Source of the DNA: Syntrophobacterales bacterium
Lineage (GTDB): Bacteria > Desulfobacterota > Syntrophia > Syntrophales > UBA2192
Direction: 5' to 3'
Length of the DNA stretch: 39,508 bases
Assembly: GCA_018053845.1 (NCBI GenBank)
Contig: JAGPKU010000011.1
Coordinates: 1 to 39,508 of the forward strand
The notes beneath the pieces were generated by a model. The model searched no databases and had not been told where the DNA came from. It worked only from the letters and a program-made list of their open reading frames with translations. Positions 1 to 7,307 of the stretch are shown piece by piece (position 1 is the stretch's first letter; each line of letters begins with the position of its first letter). The translations under genes were made by a program, and so were the position numbers.

Positions 1-661
1 TGCTCACCGTCCCGCCCCGGAAGCACAGGGTATGGCCCGGCGGAAGCTTGCGGATGCCCTGGAAGATGCTCCAGGGGGCGGGGATGTAGTTGAACGTGAG
101 GTAGAGCCCGAGGGCCTGCCAGTCGATCCGCCTCTCCGCGGCGGGGTGCTCCAGGATGGACTTGATCTCCGAGGCGAAGAGCAGCGTGCCGCCGCCGTGC
201 CACCAGACGAGGGGCTTGATGCCGATGCGGTCGCGGCTCAGCACGAGGGTTTCCGTCCTTTCGTCCCAGAGGGCGAAGGCGAACATGCCCTCGAGTCTCT
301 CGGCGCAGCGGGGCCCCTGCTCTTCGTAGAGATGGACGATGACCTCGCTGTCCGTGTTCGAGCGGAAGCGGTGGCCCCCGCCCTCCAGTTCCCCGCGAAG
401 CTCCGGGTGGTTGTAGATCTCGCCGTTGAAGACGAGCCACACGGTGCCGTCCTCGTTGGACAGGGGCTGCCGGCCCGCCTCGGTCAGGTCGATGATGGAT
501 AGCCGGCGGTGGCCGAGCCCCACCGACATCCCGTCCGCCCGCCGAAGGTAGACCCCCGACTCGTCGGGGCCCCGGTGGGTCATGACTTCGGTCATGCGCC
601 GCAGGACCGCCTCGTCGATCCCGCCGCCGTTTACCGTCACCGCTCCGCAGATCCCGCACAT
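1..661 (-). CDS. asnB: Asparagine synthetase (glutamine-hydrolysing), N-terminal part, cut by window edge
   Basis: The first 220 codons are present and the gene runs off the left edge. The protein begins MCGICG, so after Met removal Cys2 is the N-terminal nucleophile of a class II (Ntn-type) glutaminase domain. Further family motifs are THRGPDESG, GHRRLSIIDL, FNGEIYN and SNTDSE, followed by SRDRIGIKPL near the end of the glutaminase domain. Family members use glutamine-derived ammonia to amidate aspartate. Copies inside polysaccharide clusters are often thought to amidate a sugar acid or peptide instead, which cannot be judged here because the synthetase domain is outside the window. The ATG follows the upstream methyltransferase stop by 5 nt, so it is the last visible gene of the block starting at 4309. 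Confidence 0.93.
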   Translation of the reverse strand, partial: MCGICGAVTVNGGGIDEAVLRRMTEVMTHRGPDESGVYLRRADGMSVGLGHRRLSIIDLTEAGRQPLSNEDGTVWLVFNGEIYNHPELRGELEGGGHRFRSNTDSEVIVHLYEEQGPRCAERLEGMFAFALWDERTETLVLSRDRIGIKPLVWWHGGGTLLFASEIKSILEHPAAERRIDWQALGLYLTFNYIPAPWSIFQGIRKLPPGHTLCFRGGTVS

Positions 662-666
662 GACAT

Positions 667-1557
667 TCAGACCGTGTCCATGTTCTTCCGCGCCGTCACC
701 TCCAGGGAGGGTCCCCAGAGGAGCCTGCCGGCGCTCAGTCGCTCGGCGGACTTCGCCCCGCGCCACACCGCCCGACGCAACGCGTGCAGGGCCCGGGCCC
801 GCCCCGTCTGCCGCCGATAGCCGCTGAATTCGGAGAGGCCGGCATTGCGGATCTCGACGGGCGCAAATCCCCGGTCGGCAAGCATCCTCGCAAGCCAGGC
901 CGCGGACAGGACGTAGTTGTGAAACACCACGACCCGCCCGGCGCTTCCGTTGAGGCCGCAGGATTTCATCAGCCGGAAGAGCGTGCGGTGAAACGTGCCG
1001 TTGGGCACCCTCACGTAAAGCACGCCCCCTTCCCTCAGGAGAGCGGCCGCTCTCGCCGCGTCTTTCCAGGGTTCGACAAGGTGATCGAGCACGTTGATCA
1101 TCGTGACGGCGTCATACCGTTTTCCCGGGTCGAAGTCCTCCAGTGTCCCTTGAATGCCCGCGTCCCCGATCGTCGTGCGGAGATAGTCGATCGACTCCCT
1201 CGAGGGGTCGATTCCCTTCGCATCCCAGCCCCGCTTCAGCGCCTCGCGCAGGAAGTGCCCGCAGCCGCAGCCCACGTCGAGCAGCCGCCCGCGCCCCACC
1301 TGCCCCTCGATCCGGTCGAGCGCCTCGCGGTAGATGCCGTCGCGGTAGCCCTCCAACTGATCCCAGGCCAGTTCCCGGAAATAATCGTCCTCGTAGTATC
1401 GGCGTTCCTCGACAGCGGTTTCCGGCACATCGAGGCCGTCGCGGAACACGAGCCGGCAGTTCGAACATTGGAAAAACCGCCGACCGCCCACGGCGAGGCC
1501 GGGGGATGCCTCTTTCTGGCAGTAGGGACACCGGCGGGAATCGACGGGCCGTTTCAT
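667..1557 (-). CDS. Class I SAM-dependent methyltransferase with N-terminal zinc ribbon
   Basis: The 296-aa protein opens with a Cys4 zinc-ribbon-like segment (CPYC near residue 10, CSNC near residue 31). It continues with a Rossmann methyltransferase fold: motif I LLDVGCGCGHFL, an acidic IDPS after strand 2, and MINVLDHLVEP as motif IV. This is the Methyltransf_23 type common in surface-polysaccharide clusters, where it methylates a sugar or lipid-linked intermediate in the cytoplasm; the substrate cannot be inferred. The start at 1557 is preferred over the ATG at 1563: it overlaps the upstream stop as ATGA and has GAGG seven bases upstream. A relative with the same zinc-ribbon layout lies at 4974-5897. 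Confidence 0.88.
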   Translation of the reverse strand: MKRPVDSRRCPYCQKEASPGLAVGGRRFFQCSNCRLVFRDGLDVPETAVEERRYYEDDYFRELAWDQLEGYRDGIYREALDRIEGQVGRGRLLDVGCGCGHFLREALKRGWDAKGIDPSRESIDYLRTTIGDAGIQGTLEDFDPGKRYDAVTMINVLDHLVEPWKDAARAAALLREGGVLYVRVPNGTFHRTLFRLMKSCGLNGSAGRVVVFHNYVLSAAWLARMLADRGFAPVEIRNAGLSEFSGYRRQTGRARALHALRRAVWRGAKSAERLSAGRLLWGPSLEVTARKNMDTV

Positions 1558-2447
1558 CGCCATGCCTCAGAGGGCCGCAAAACCGCGTCGGCCGGAGTTT
1601 CGGCGGGGTGATACTCCGCCCGCTTGCCGAGCCTGGACCGGAGGCCGTCGTGCACGCCCCGCAGGATCGCCTTTGCCCTGCCGCTCTCGCCCGCGGGGAC
1701 GAACGGCAGAAGGAGGGACATCTTCGCGGCATAGGCCAGGGTCCTTCGCAGTTCGGCCCGTCGCCCGTGCATGCGGTAGGCATGGATGGAGTTTCGCACG
1801 GCGTAGTAGAACCGGTACGCCTCGGCATAGCAGGTCACGTTGCGTCCGAAGACGCGCAGCTGCTGTTTGTCGTCCTTCCGCCGCTCCACGACCAGGCTCG
1901 CGGGGACCCAGAAGAAGCGCCAGCCGAAGGCGGCCATGCGGAGCGCGTACTCCGCGTCGTCGGCGTAGAGAAAGTAGTCCTTCCGGGGAAGCCCCGCCTG
2001 CCTCACGGCCTCGGCCCTCATGAGCGTCCCCCGCCAGGCAAAGCATGCAATGGGGGTGGGTACAGGGTCAGGATGGTTCGGGCCGACGGCCCGCACGGCG
2101 CCCACGGAGCCTTCACGCTCCTCGAGATCCCGGAGACCCCGGTAAAGGGATTCCAGCGCATCGTCGGGCATCCGCACGTCGTCGTCGAGGGTCAGGACGG
2201 CATCGCCCCCCCCTTCCAGGGCCCGTCGCAGTCCTTCATGGAAGCCGCCTGCGGACCCCTCGTTGACCGCCATCCTCACGGTCTCGATTCCCGGCGCCGT
2301 CGCGGCAAAGCGATCCGCCCAGGGCCGGGTGGAGTTGTCCACCACGATGATGCGGTCCGGCCCGAGGCTCTGTCGCTCCAGGTCCCCCAGGAGATCCCGG
2401 AGCATCGCGGGATTGTTGAAGGTGACGATGACGGCGGTGATCTTCAC
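1554..2447 (-). CDS. Family 2 glycosyltransferase
   Basis: The 297-aa GT-A fold enzyme begins ITAVIVTFNNPAMLRDLL, with VVDNST as the nucleotide-binding acidic motif and LTLDDDVRMP as the DxD metal/sugar-nucleotide site. The later CFAWRGTLMRAEAVRQAGLP and FLYADDAEYALR segments resemble the acceptor-side motifs of rhamnosyl- and galactofuranosyltransferase-like GT2 proteins. It would transfer a sugar from a nucleotide donor to a lipid-linked glycan on the inner face of the membrane. Donor and acceptor are unknown. The start is a GTG with AGGGG about eight bases upstream. The gene lies 21 nt after the upstream methyltransferase and overlaps the downstream one by ATGA. Confidence 0.9.
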   Translation of the reverse strand: MKITAVIVTFNNPAMLRDLLGDLERQSLGPDRIIVVDNSTRPWADRFAATAPGIETVRMAVNEGSAGGFHEGLRRALEGGGDAVLTLDDDVRMPDDALESLYRGLRDLEEREGSVGAVRAVGPNHPDPVPTPIACFAWRGTLMRAEAVRQAGLPRKDYFLYADDAEYALRMAAFGWRFFWVPASLVVERRKDDKQQLRVFGRNVTCYAEAYRFYYAVRNSIHAYRMHGRRAELRRTLAYAAKMSLLLPFVPAGESGRAKAILRGVHDGLRSRLGKRAEYHPAETPADAVLRPSEAWR

Positions 2448-2468
2448 GCGCTGGCCCCTGGCGTTGCG

Positions 2469-3212
2469 TCAATGCGTTGCGGGTTGATACGACCGGATCA
2501 GGCCGATTCCGCCGAACTGCGACCGCCGGTCTTTCACGAACTCGACGGAATCGAAGGAACCGCGGATTTCGTTCCAGAACCGGTTCACCTCGCAGCCGCT
2601 CTCCGCGGAATGGGGCACGATGTCGTGGAAACCGATCATGCCGCCGGGGCGGACGAGCGGCCGGTACATCTCGAAATCCTGTTTGACCCCCTCGTAGGTG
2701 TGGTCCCCGTCGATAAACAGGAAATCCACCTTCCTGTCCCCGAGAACCTCCTGAAGCGCTTCCAGGGTGGACGGGTCGTGCGAGTCCCTGCGCAGCAGGT
2801 GGACCCGCTGGCCGGGTCTGGCAAAGGATCGGTACAGCGGGGCCCGCCACAACAGGTAGCCGCCCCCGAAGGCCCCCCCGGGCAGGTCGATGCTGACGAG
2901 AGTCGCGTCGTCCGCAGCCGCCCGGGTGAGCATGAAGAGCGTCCCCCCGGAGGCCGTGCCGATCTCCGCCACCGTCGCCGGCCTGAGCCGCGCCACTTCC
3001 GCGAGCAATGCCTCCAGTTCCGTCCGGCTCTGCAGGGGCCGGATGAACCTCATGGCCGGGGAAAATACCCTCTCCAGGGCGGCACCGAAGCCGGAAACGT
3101 CGCGGAGCTGCCGGATTGCGTTTCGGCACATCAGGTACGACATCGTTTTCATCGGCAGTTCGACGAAGACCCGCTCGAAACCGGCCCGGACGGCCGGGGT
3201 GCTCGTGCTCAT
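2469..3212 (-). CDS. Class I methyltransferase, cephalosporin-hydroxylase/Methyltransf_24-like
   Basis: The 247-aa protein has a SAM-binding core VAEIGTASGGTLFMLTRAA near residue 80, an acidic SIDLPGG after strand 2, and the FLFIDGDHTYEGVKQDF signature typical of CmcI/Methyltransf_24 sugar- or lipid-modifying methyltransferases. GGMIGFHDIV follows as the next strand. The IDGDHTY segment usually contributes metal- or SAM-side acidic residues in this family. The first 70 residues are helical and without a recognisable domain. Its ATG overlaps the stop of the GT9 gene as ATGA, so the two are probably translated together. It probably O-methylates a glycan residue; the target is not visible from sequence. 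Confidence 0.85.
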   Translation of the reverse strand: MSTSTPAVRAGFERVFVELPMKTMSYLMCRNAIRQLRDVSGFGAALERVFSPAMRFIRPLQSRTELEALLAEVARLRPATVAEIGTASGGTLFMLTRAAADDATLVSIDLPGGAFGGGYLLWRAPLYRSFARPGQRVHLLRRDSHDPSTLEALQEVLGDRKVDFLFIDGDHTYEGVKQDFEMYRPLVRPGGMIGFHDIVPHSAESGCEVNRFWNEIRGSFDSVEFVKDRRSQFGGIGLIRSYQPATH

Positions 3213-4309
3213 GAATGCCCTCCGACGGTGACGGTCTCTTTCCTGTGCGGCCGGGTCACGAGCAGGCTGCGGCAGCCTTCGTAGACCTCCTCGGCCGTGA
3301 TCATGTCCATGCAGTGCGGCTGCCGGCAGCCGTCCTGCCGGCAGGGACGGCAGTCGATTTGGTGCCAGATGAGCCTGCTGCTGCCGGGCGGGGCGCAGGG
3401 ACCGAACTGCCCGGGCAGGGCGGGCCCGAACAGGGCCACCAGCGGTGTGCCGGCCGCGGCGCCGATATGCATGGGCCCGCTGTCGTTGGTCACGAGCAGG
3501 TCCAGACGGCTGATGACGCAGGCCAGGTCATCGAGGCTCAACCTCCCCGACAGGTTGACGGCGGGGTGCCGCATCCCCCGCTCGACGGCGCCGGCAACCT
3601 GAGTCTCCGAGGGGCCGCCCAGAAGAATGATTCTGGCCCCCTCGCTCTCGACCAGCCGGTCCGCCACGCGGCTGTACCGCCCGGGATCCCATCGCTTGAG
3701 CGATCGGTCGCTTCCCGGATGGATGCCCACGACAGGCGCGCCAGCCGCCTCGTGAAGACCCGGGAGGAACCCGTTCCAGCGGTTTTCGACGCCACGGTCC
3801 CAGAACACGTCGACCCCGTTGCTGTCGGGAACTCCTCCGGCCGCCACGGCTGCCGTCAGGACAGCCTCGGAGAAATGACGGTCTGCAAGAAAGGTCCCCG
3901 GTGCGATCCGTTTCGTCAGAAAGAAGCCGAACCCGTTGCGGTCATGGCCGGCCCGATGCCGGGCCCGGATCGCCCGGAACAGCATCCCCATCTTCATGGC
4001 TCCGGCGGCGGACTCGACGCTGTAGAGATTCACCACCAGACGAAAACGGAATCTGCGAAGTCGGCGGATGAGAGTCAGCACCGCCCACACGCTCCCTTTG
4101 CTGCTGCGGAGCTCCCGGATCGGGAAGGGCCACACGCGGTCGATGTAGGGGTAATGCCGGGCAAGCGGCGCCGCGTCGGTGCTCGTGAGCAGGTGGATCT
4201 CCGCCTCGGGGTTCCCGTTCCGGATGGCGCGGATGCCCTTCGAGGCGAGGATCAGGTCGCCGATCCCGGCGACGAGCACGATGAGAATGCAATCCCGATG
4301 CGCTGCCAT
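3209..4309 (-). CDS. Family 9 glycosyltransferase (heptosyltransferase-like)
   Basis: The 366-aa GT-B enzyme has an N-terminal Rossmann half beginning CILIVLVAGIGDLILASKGIRAI and a C-terminal half with VGIHPGSDRSLKRWDPGRYS, IILLGGPSE, LLVTNDSGPMHIGAA and TPLVALFGP. These are the hallmarks of GT9 enzymes, which transfer ADP-heptose or related sugars. The C-terminal Cys-rich CRPCRQDGCRQPHCMDMI, followed by VYEG, matches the conserved end of the family. It is the first gene of the leftmost block and sits about 50 nt downstream of the predicted start from a sigma-54-type promoter. No strong Shine-Dalgarno is seen; an AGGA lies rather far upstream. A second GT9 gene is at 12877. Confidence 0.92.
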   Translation of the reverse strand: MAAHRDCILIVLVAGIGDLILASKGIRAIRNGNPEAEIHLLTSTDAAPLARHYPYIDRVWPFPIRELRSSKGSVWAVLTLIRRLRRFRFRLVVNLYSVESAAGAMKMGMLFRAIRARHRAGHDRNGFGFFLTKRIAPGTFLADRHFSEAVLTAAVAAGGVPDSNGVDVFWDRGVENRWNGFLPGLHEAAGAPVVGIHPGSDRSLKRWDPGRYSRVADRLVESEGARIILLGGPSETQVAGAVERGMRHPAVNLSGRLSLDDLACVISRLDLLVTNDSGPMHIGAAAGTPLVALFGPALPGQFGPCAPPGSSRLIWHQIDCRPCRQDGCRQPHCMDMITAEEVYEGCRSLLVTRPHRKETVTVGGHS

Positions 4310-4365
4310 GGGCCGCAGTGGTTTCCTGTCCTATTTGTGAAAAATTAAGAGAATCTCAACAGGTT

Positions 4366-4383
4366 AGAGCAAGAAGCATACCA
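4366..4383 (-). promoter_or_regulatory. Candidate sigma-54 (-24/-12) promoter P1 for the 4309-1 operon
   Basis: On the minus strand the site reads TGGTATGCTTCTTGCTCT. It has the invariant GG (-24) and GC (-12) separated by exactly ten bases, with TTGCT at -12. Initiation about 12 bases past the GC would fall near 4357 and leave a leader of roughly 48 nt before the GT9 start codon. The same 18 bases occur at 5984-6001. Assignment rests on the consensus and position only. Confidence 0.65.
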
Positions 4384-4435
4384 GGCGGGAGACGTTCGGG
4401 GGCAGCAGGGGCGCTCGGATCGCAACGACGCACCG

Positions 4436-4855
4436 TCAAGGCCAAGGGGCCGACGACGGGCCTCCCGCGGCCGTCCGGCACGTCGGTCCGTCCCGGATGA
4501 TACGCCTGCTCATCAAGAACACGACGGGAACCGTCGACGCAACGGCCAGAATCGCCGCGATGCGCGGATCGACGGCGAGAAGCTCGACGGCCGCCCAGAG
4601 CAAGAGCGCGCCGAGCACGTATTGGACCCCGTACACGGCGGGATAGCGGATGGCCTTGTTCCATTCCAAGGACCGGCGGAACACGAAGCGGGAATGCAAT
4701 CCGTAGGAGATGAAGATACCGGCGGCATAGGTCAGCGCAAAAGACACCGGGTAGGGAAGGAAGCGCAGCAGCAGAAGGTACAGGACGTATCCCGCTACAG
4801 TATTGAATAGACCGACGCCGGCAAAACGAAGCCACTCTTGGTTCATTGGACTCAT
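4436..4855 (-). CDS. GtrA family membrane protein
   Basis: The 139-aa protein has four predicted membrane segments. It starts WLRFAGVGLFNTVAGYVLY, then has the family pattern FALTYAAGIFISYGLHSRFVF. GtrA-like proteins are thought to move undecaprenyl-phosphate-linked sugars across the inner membrane or to assist the associated glycosyltransferase. The start at 4855 has AAGGA about ten bases upstream; a second ATG four codons later lacks one. It follows the methyltransferase gene at 4974 with a 118-nt gap in which I see no feature, so it is probably the second gene of a two-gene unit driven from 5984-6001. The last 15 residues, after the fourth membrane segment, are a short polar tail. Confidence 0.9.
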   Translation of the reverse strand: MSPMNQEWLRFAGVGLFNTVAGYVLYLLLLRFLPYPVSFALTYAAGIFISYGLHSRFVFRRSLEWNKAIRYPAVYGVQYVLGALLLWAAVELLAVDPRIAAILAVASTVPVVFLMSRRIIRDGPTCRTAAGGPSSAPWP

Positions 4856-4973
4856 GCCCAGGCTTTCCTTGCAGCCGCGGAATGACCGGATGTTCCGGGC
4901 GCCCCGGCTATCGATGGAGGATTGCAGACAGGCCGTCCGCTCCTCGGGGCGACCGGACCGAGACGGCGCGGGC

Positions 4974-5897
4974 TCAGGCCGTTTGTTCCGGGACGGCGTA
5001 GACCGTGATTTCCTTGTGCAGCTCCGCGGCTGAGCGCGCGTGCTGGAGGATTTTTTTCAGCGGCCACAGCAGGGTCACGTGGCGGGAAATCAGGCTCCGG
5101 GGGTCGCGGATGCCCGCTTTCCTCATCAGCGCCGCCCCTCCCGTTCCGCCGCCTTTGCGTGTCCGGATCGACCGGAATCCCGCCTGCCGGATAGCCCTGG
5201 CGAGCGTGGTCCCGTCGAAATAGAACAAGTGGAGGGGAACCGCGTCGAAGACATAATCCGGTGCGCTGATCGGTGTGGGAACCGCAATGACGGCGACCCC
5301 GCCCGGCTTGAGAATCCTCCGGATCTCGACGAGAGTCGCCAGGGGGTCGGAAATGTGCTCGAAGACGTGCCAGAGCGTGACCGCGTCGAAATGCCGATCG
5401 GGAAACCCGGCATCGGCCAGCGGCCCCTCGAAGACCTCGATGCCGAAGCGCTGCCGGGCGTAACGCGCCTCGACGGACGACAATTCCACGCCCTGCACGT
5501 CCCACCCACGCCGCTTGCACCGGTCGAGGAAAAACCCCCAGGCGCAGCCGATGTCGAGAATCCTTCCCCTCCGGGCGAACGCCTCGATCCGGTCCAGCTC
5601 CTCGTCGAAGCGGACCCGGTGAACGGGGGCCTCGCGGCTCGGGTCGTCGGCCGGATGAACGGGTGAGTGGTCCCGGTCGTCATAGCAGGCCAGCAGATCG
5701 GCGGGCTCGGGGAACGGGTGCACGAAGATCAGCCCGCAACCGAGGCAGCGGACGTACGTATATCGGCCGTGCGACAGAACAGGCCGGTTTCGCGAATCCC
5801 CGCACAGCATGCAGGAGTGCGTTGCCGCCCTGTCCTCAGCGCGGATGGCCAAGGGATGGCGGATGCTGTCCTCAAATCCACAGCGCAAAATTTTCAT
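4974..5897 (-). CDS. Class I SAM-dependent methyltransferase with N-terminal zinc ribbon
   Basis: The protein has 307 aa from the ATG at 5897, which has GAGG six bases upstream (the open frame continues further but without a ribosome site). A Cys4 ribbon (CMLC near residue 30, CLGC near residue 52) precedes a Rossmann core: RILDIGCAWGFFLDRCKRRGW, VELSS after strand 2, and DAVTLWHVFEHISDPL. LKPGGVAVIAVPTP and the C-terminal YFDGTTLARAIRQAGF agree with the Methyltransf_23 type. It resembles the product of 667-1557 in layout but is not a close copy. It would methylate a sugar in the polymer or its precursor; the substrate is unknown. The gene is first in its block, about 78 nt from the predicted sigma-54 start. 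Confidence 0.9.
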   Translation of the reverse strand: MKILRCGFEDSIRHPLAIRAEDRAATHSCMLCGDSRNRPVLSHGRYTYVRCLGCGLIFVHPFPEPADLLACYDDRDHSPVHPADDPSREAPVHRVRFDEELDRIEAFARRGRILDIGCAWGFFLDRCKRRGWDVQGVELSSVEARYARQRFGIEVFEGPLADAGFPDRHFDAVTLWHVFEHISDPLATLVEIRRILKPGGVAVIAVPTPISAPDYVFDAVPLHLFYFDGTTLARAIRQAGFRSIRTRKGGGTGGAALMRKAGIRDPRSLISRHVTLLWPLKKILQHARSAAELHKEITVYAVPEQTA

Positions 5898-5983
5898 TTC
5901 ATCCTCTTTGGAGACAAAAAGACAAGGGATTCGTTGGACCTTTGATCCACCCGGGAGAAACATCGCATGAACTGCGGCTCTTC

Positions 5984-6001
5984 AGAGCAAGAAGCATACC
6001 A
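5984..6001 (-). promoter_or_regulatory. Candidate sigma-54 promoter P2 for the 5897-4436 pair
   Basis: This is an exact copy of the 18 bases at 4366-4383 (TGGTATGCTTCTTGCTCT on the minus strand), with GG-N10-GC spacing. It lies in the 137-nt gap between the broken SGNH gene (ending 6035) and the methyltransferase start (5897). The predicted initiation point near 5975 gives a leader of about 78 nt. Sequences outside the 18 bases differ between the two copies, so the conservation is limited to the promoter core. Confidence 0.65.
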
Positions 6002-6034
6002 CGGGGCCATCGGTGGAGGTGCATCGCCTCAGTC

Positions 6035-7307
6035 TCAAGAGGACGCTAGGGCGCCGCGAATCGCTCGAAGCCGACCCGCTTCGTCCGAAACCTCGACGAG
6101 GCGGCTCTCGATCAGGCAACCGGCGACGGCAAGACCGGCAAGCCGGTTTCCCCTCGGGCTCCAGTGACTGTCCGCAGACCGGTAGAGGTCCTTCCGGGAG
6201 TCCAGGGAGCGCCGCGGGCGCTGATCCGCATGACGCCGAAAAAGGGGGAGCAGGTCCGCATGGGGAATCTTCTCCTGCTCGAGGAACTCACGAACCCGCC
6301 GGGTGGCCCCGTCGCCGCCCCGGGACCCAGCACCGGGATGAAACGGCTAAACCTGCTCCCGCATGGGGATGATCACCACGAAGAGCCGTATGCCGTTTTT
6401 CTCCGCCCACCGATGCAGCGCCCCCAGGTGAGCAAGGTGGTCCCGCCAGGCATCGTCGAGCCATGGGAGTTCCCCTTCGGGTGTGAACGGGAGGTTGGCA
6501 TACTGGATTGCCGGGGAGAGTTGCTCGACCCGGTCCGCCGGCTGGCCCAGCAGCCGGGCAGCGCTGGCCTTGAGGTCGGACAGCAGGGGCTGGATCAGAC
6601 GGTACGTTGCCGAGGATTCGCTCAGGAAGCGCCTGAACCTCTCCCACTGGGGGTGGCGGGGAGGCTCGGGTGCTCCGTAGTCGCGCCAGGTCTCTAGTTT
6701 CGCTTGGAGAGCCCCCTCCGCCTGCTCTCGGATCGTCCCCGCTGAAAAGTCGACAATGCTCCGCGCTTCCAGGCAGTTGCCGTCCACAACCCGGTAGCGC
6801 GGGTGGAGGTAATCGTCGATGGGATCGTTCACGCAATGCCCCAGGACAATCGCCTGCGGTTTGCGGTTCACCTTCTCGATCACTCTGCGGTCCTTGAGAA
6901 ACGCGTTTTTTGTCCCGTAGCCAGGAACCCCGCAGCTGAGCACCCGGTGCCTGTCTGCTGCTCGACGAGCTTTCCCCAGTGCTCCTCCAGCGGAACATAG
7001 CCCCAGCTGAAGCTTTCTCCGACCAGAAGGATGAAAGGATCCTCTCCACGGCAGGGGTGATCGAAGCAGCCCAGTTCGTTTCCCCAGATGTCGAGTGCGC
7101 ACTCCCCCAGCGGGAATTTAGCAAGGCTCGCATTCTCCGCGATGTCGTGGCCCGCGGCGGAATCCGCCCTGAAATAATACCTCGGCGGAAGGGGGTCCTT
7201 CTGTGCCCAATGTCCCCAGGGCATCAGCCGCAGGGCGGCCTCGGCGATCAGCAGCGCCGCCGCAACCCCAAGCTGACAAGGGCCCCGTTCTGCAGGATGC
7301 GCTTCAT
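6035..7307 (-). pseudogene. Broken SGNH/AlgX-AlgJ-like hydrolase gene (two or more frameshifts and an in-frame stop)
   Basis: Translated fragments in different frames join into one SGNH-type protein. The start is MKRILQNGALVSLG at 7307, with ATGA overlap to the upstream membrane-protein gene. The frame then shifts to a membrane anchor VAAALLIAEAALRL and block I FILLVGESFSWGYVP, shifts again near 6940 into LSCGVPGYGTKN, AIVLGHCVNDPIDDY and RLFVVIIPMREQV, and meets TAG near 6345. The same frame reopens as REFLEQEKIPHADLLPLF and the catalytic-type DSHWSPRGN, ending TGA at 6035-6037. Both upstream shifts would be repaired by adding one G to a G run. Relatives acetylate or process exopolysaccharide in the periplasm. 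Either the gene is recently inactivated or the assembly has homopolymer errors. Confidence 0.75.

Noticed and set aside
6344-6349. In-frame TAG in the SGNH gene as a possible pyrrolysine codon
   Set aside because: The same gene also has at least two frameshifts, so simple inactivation or sequence error explains it better; no pyl genes are visible.
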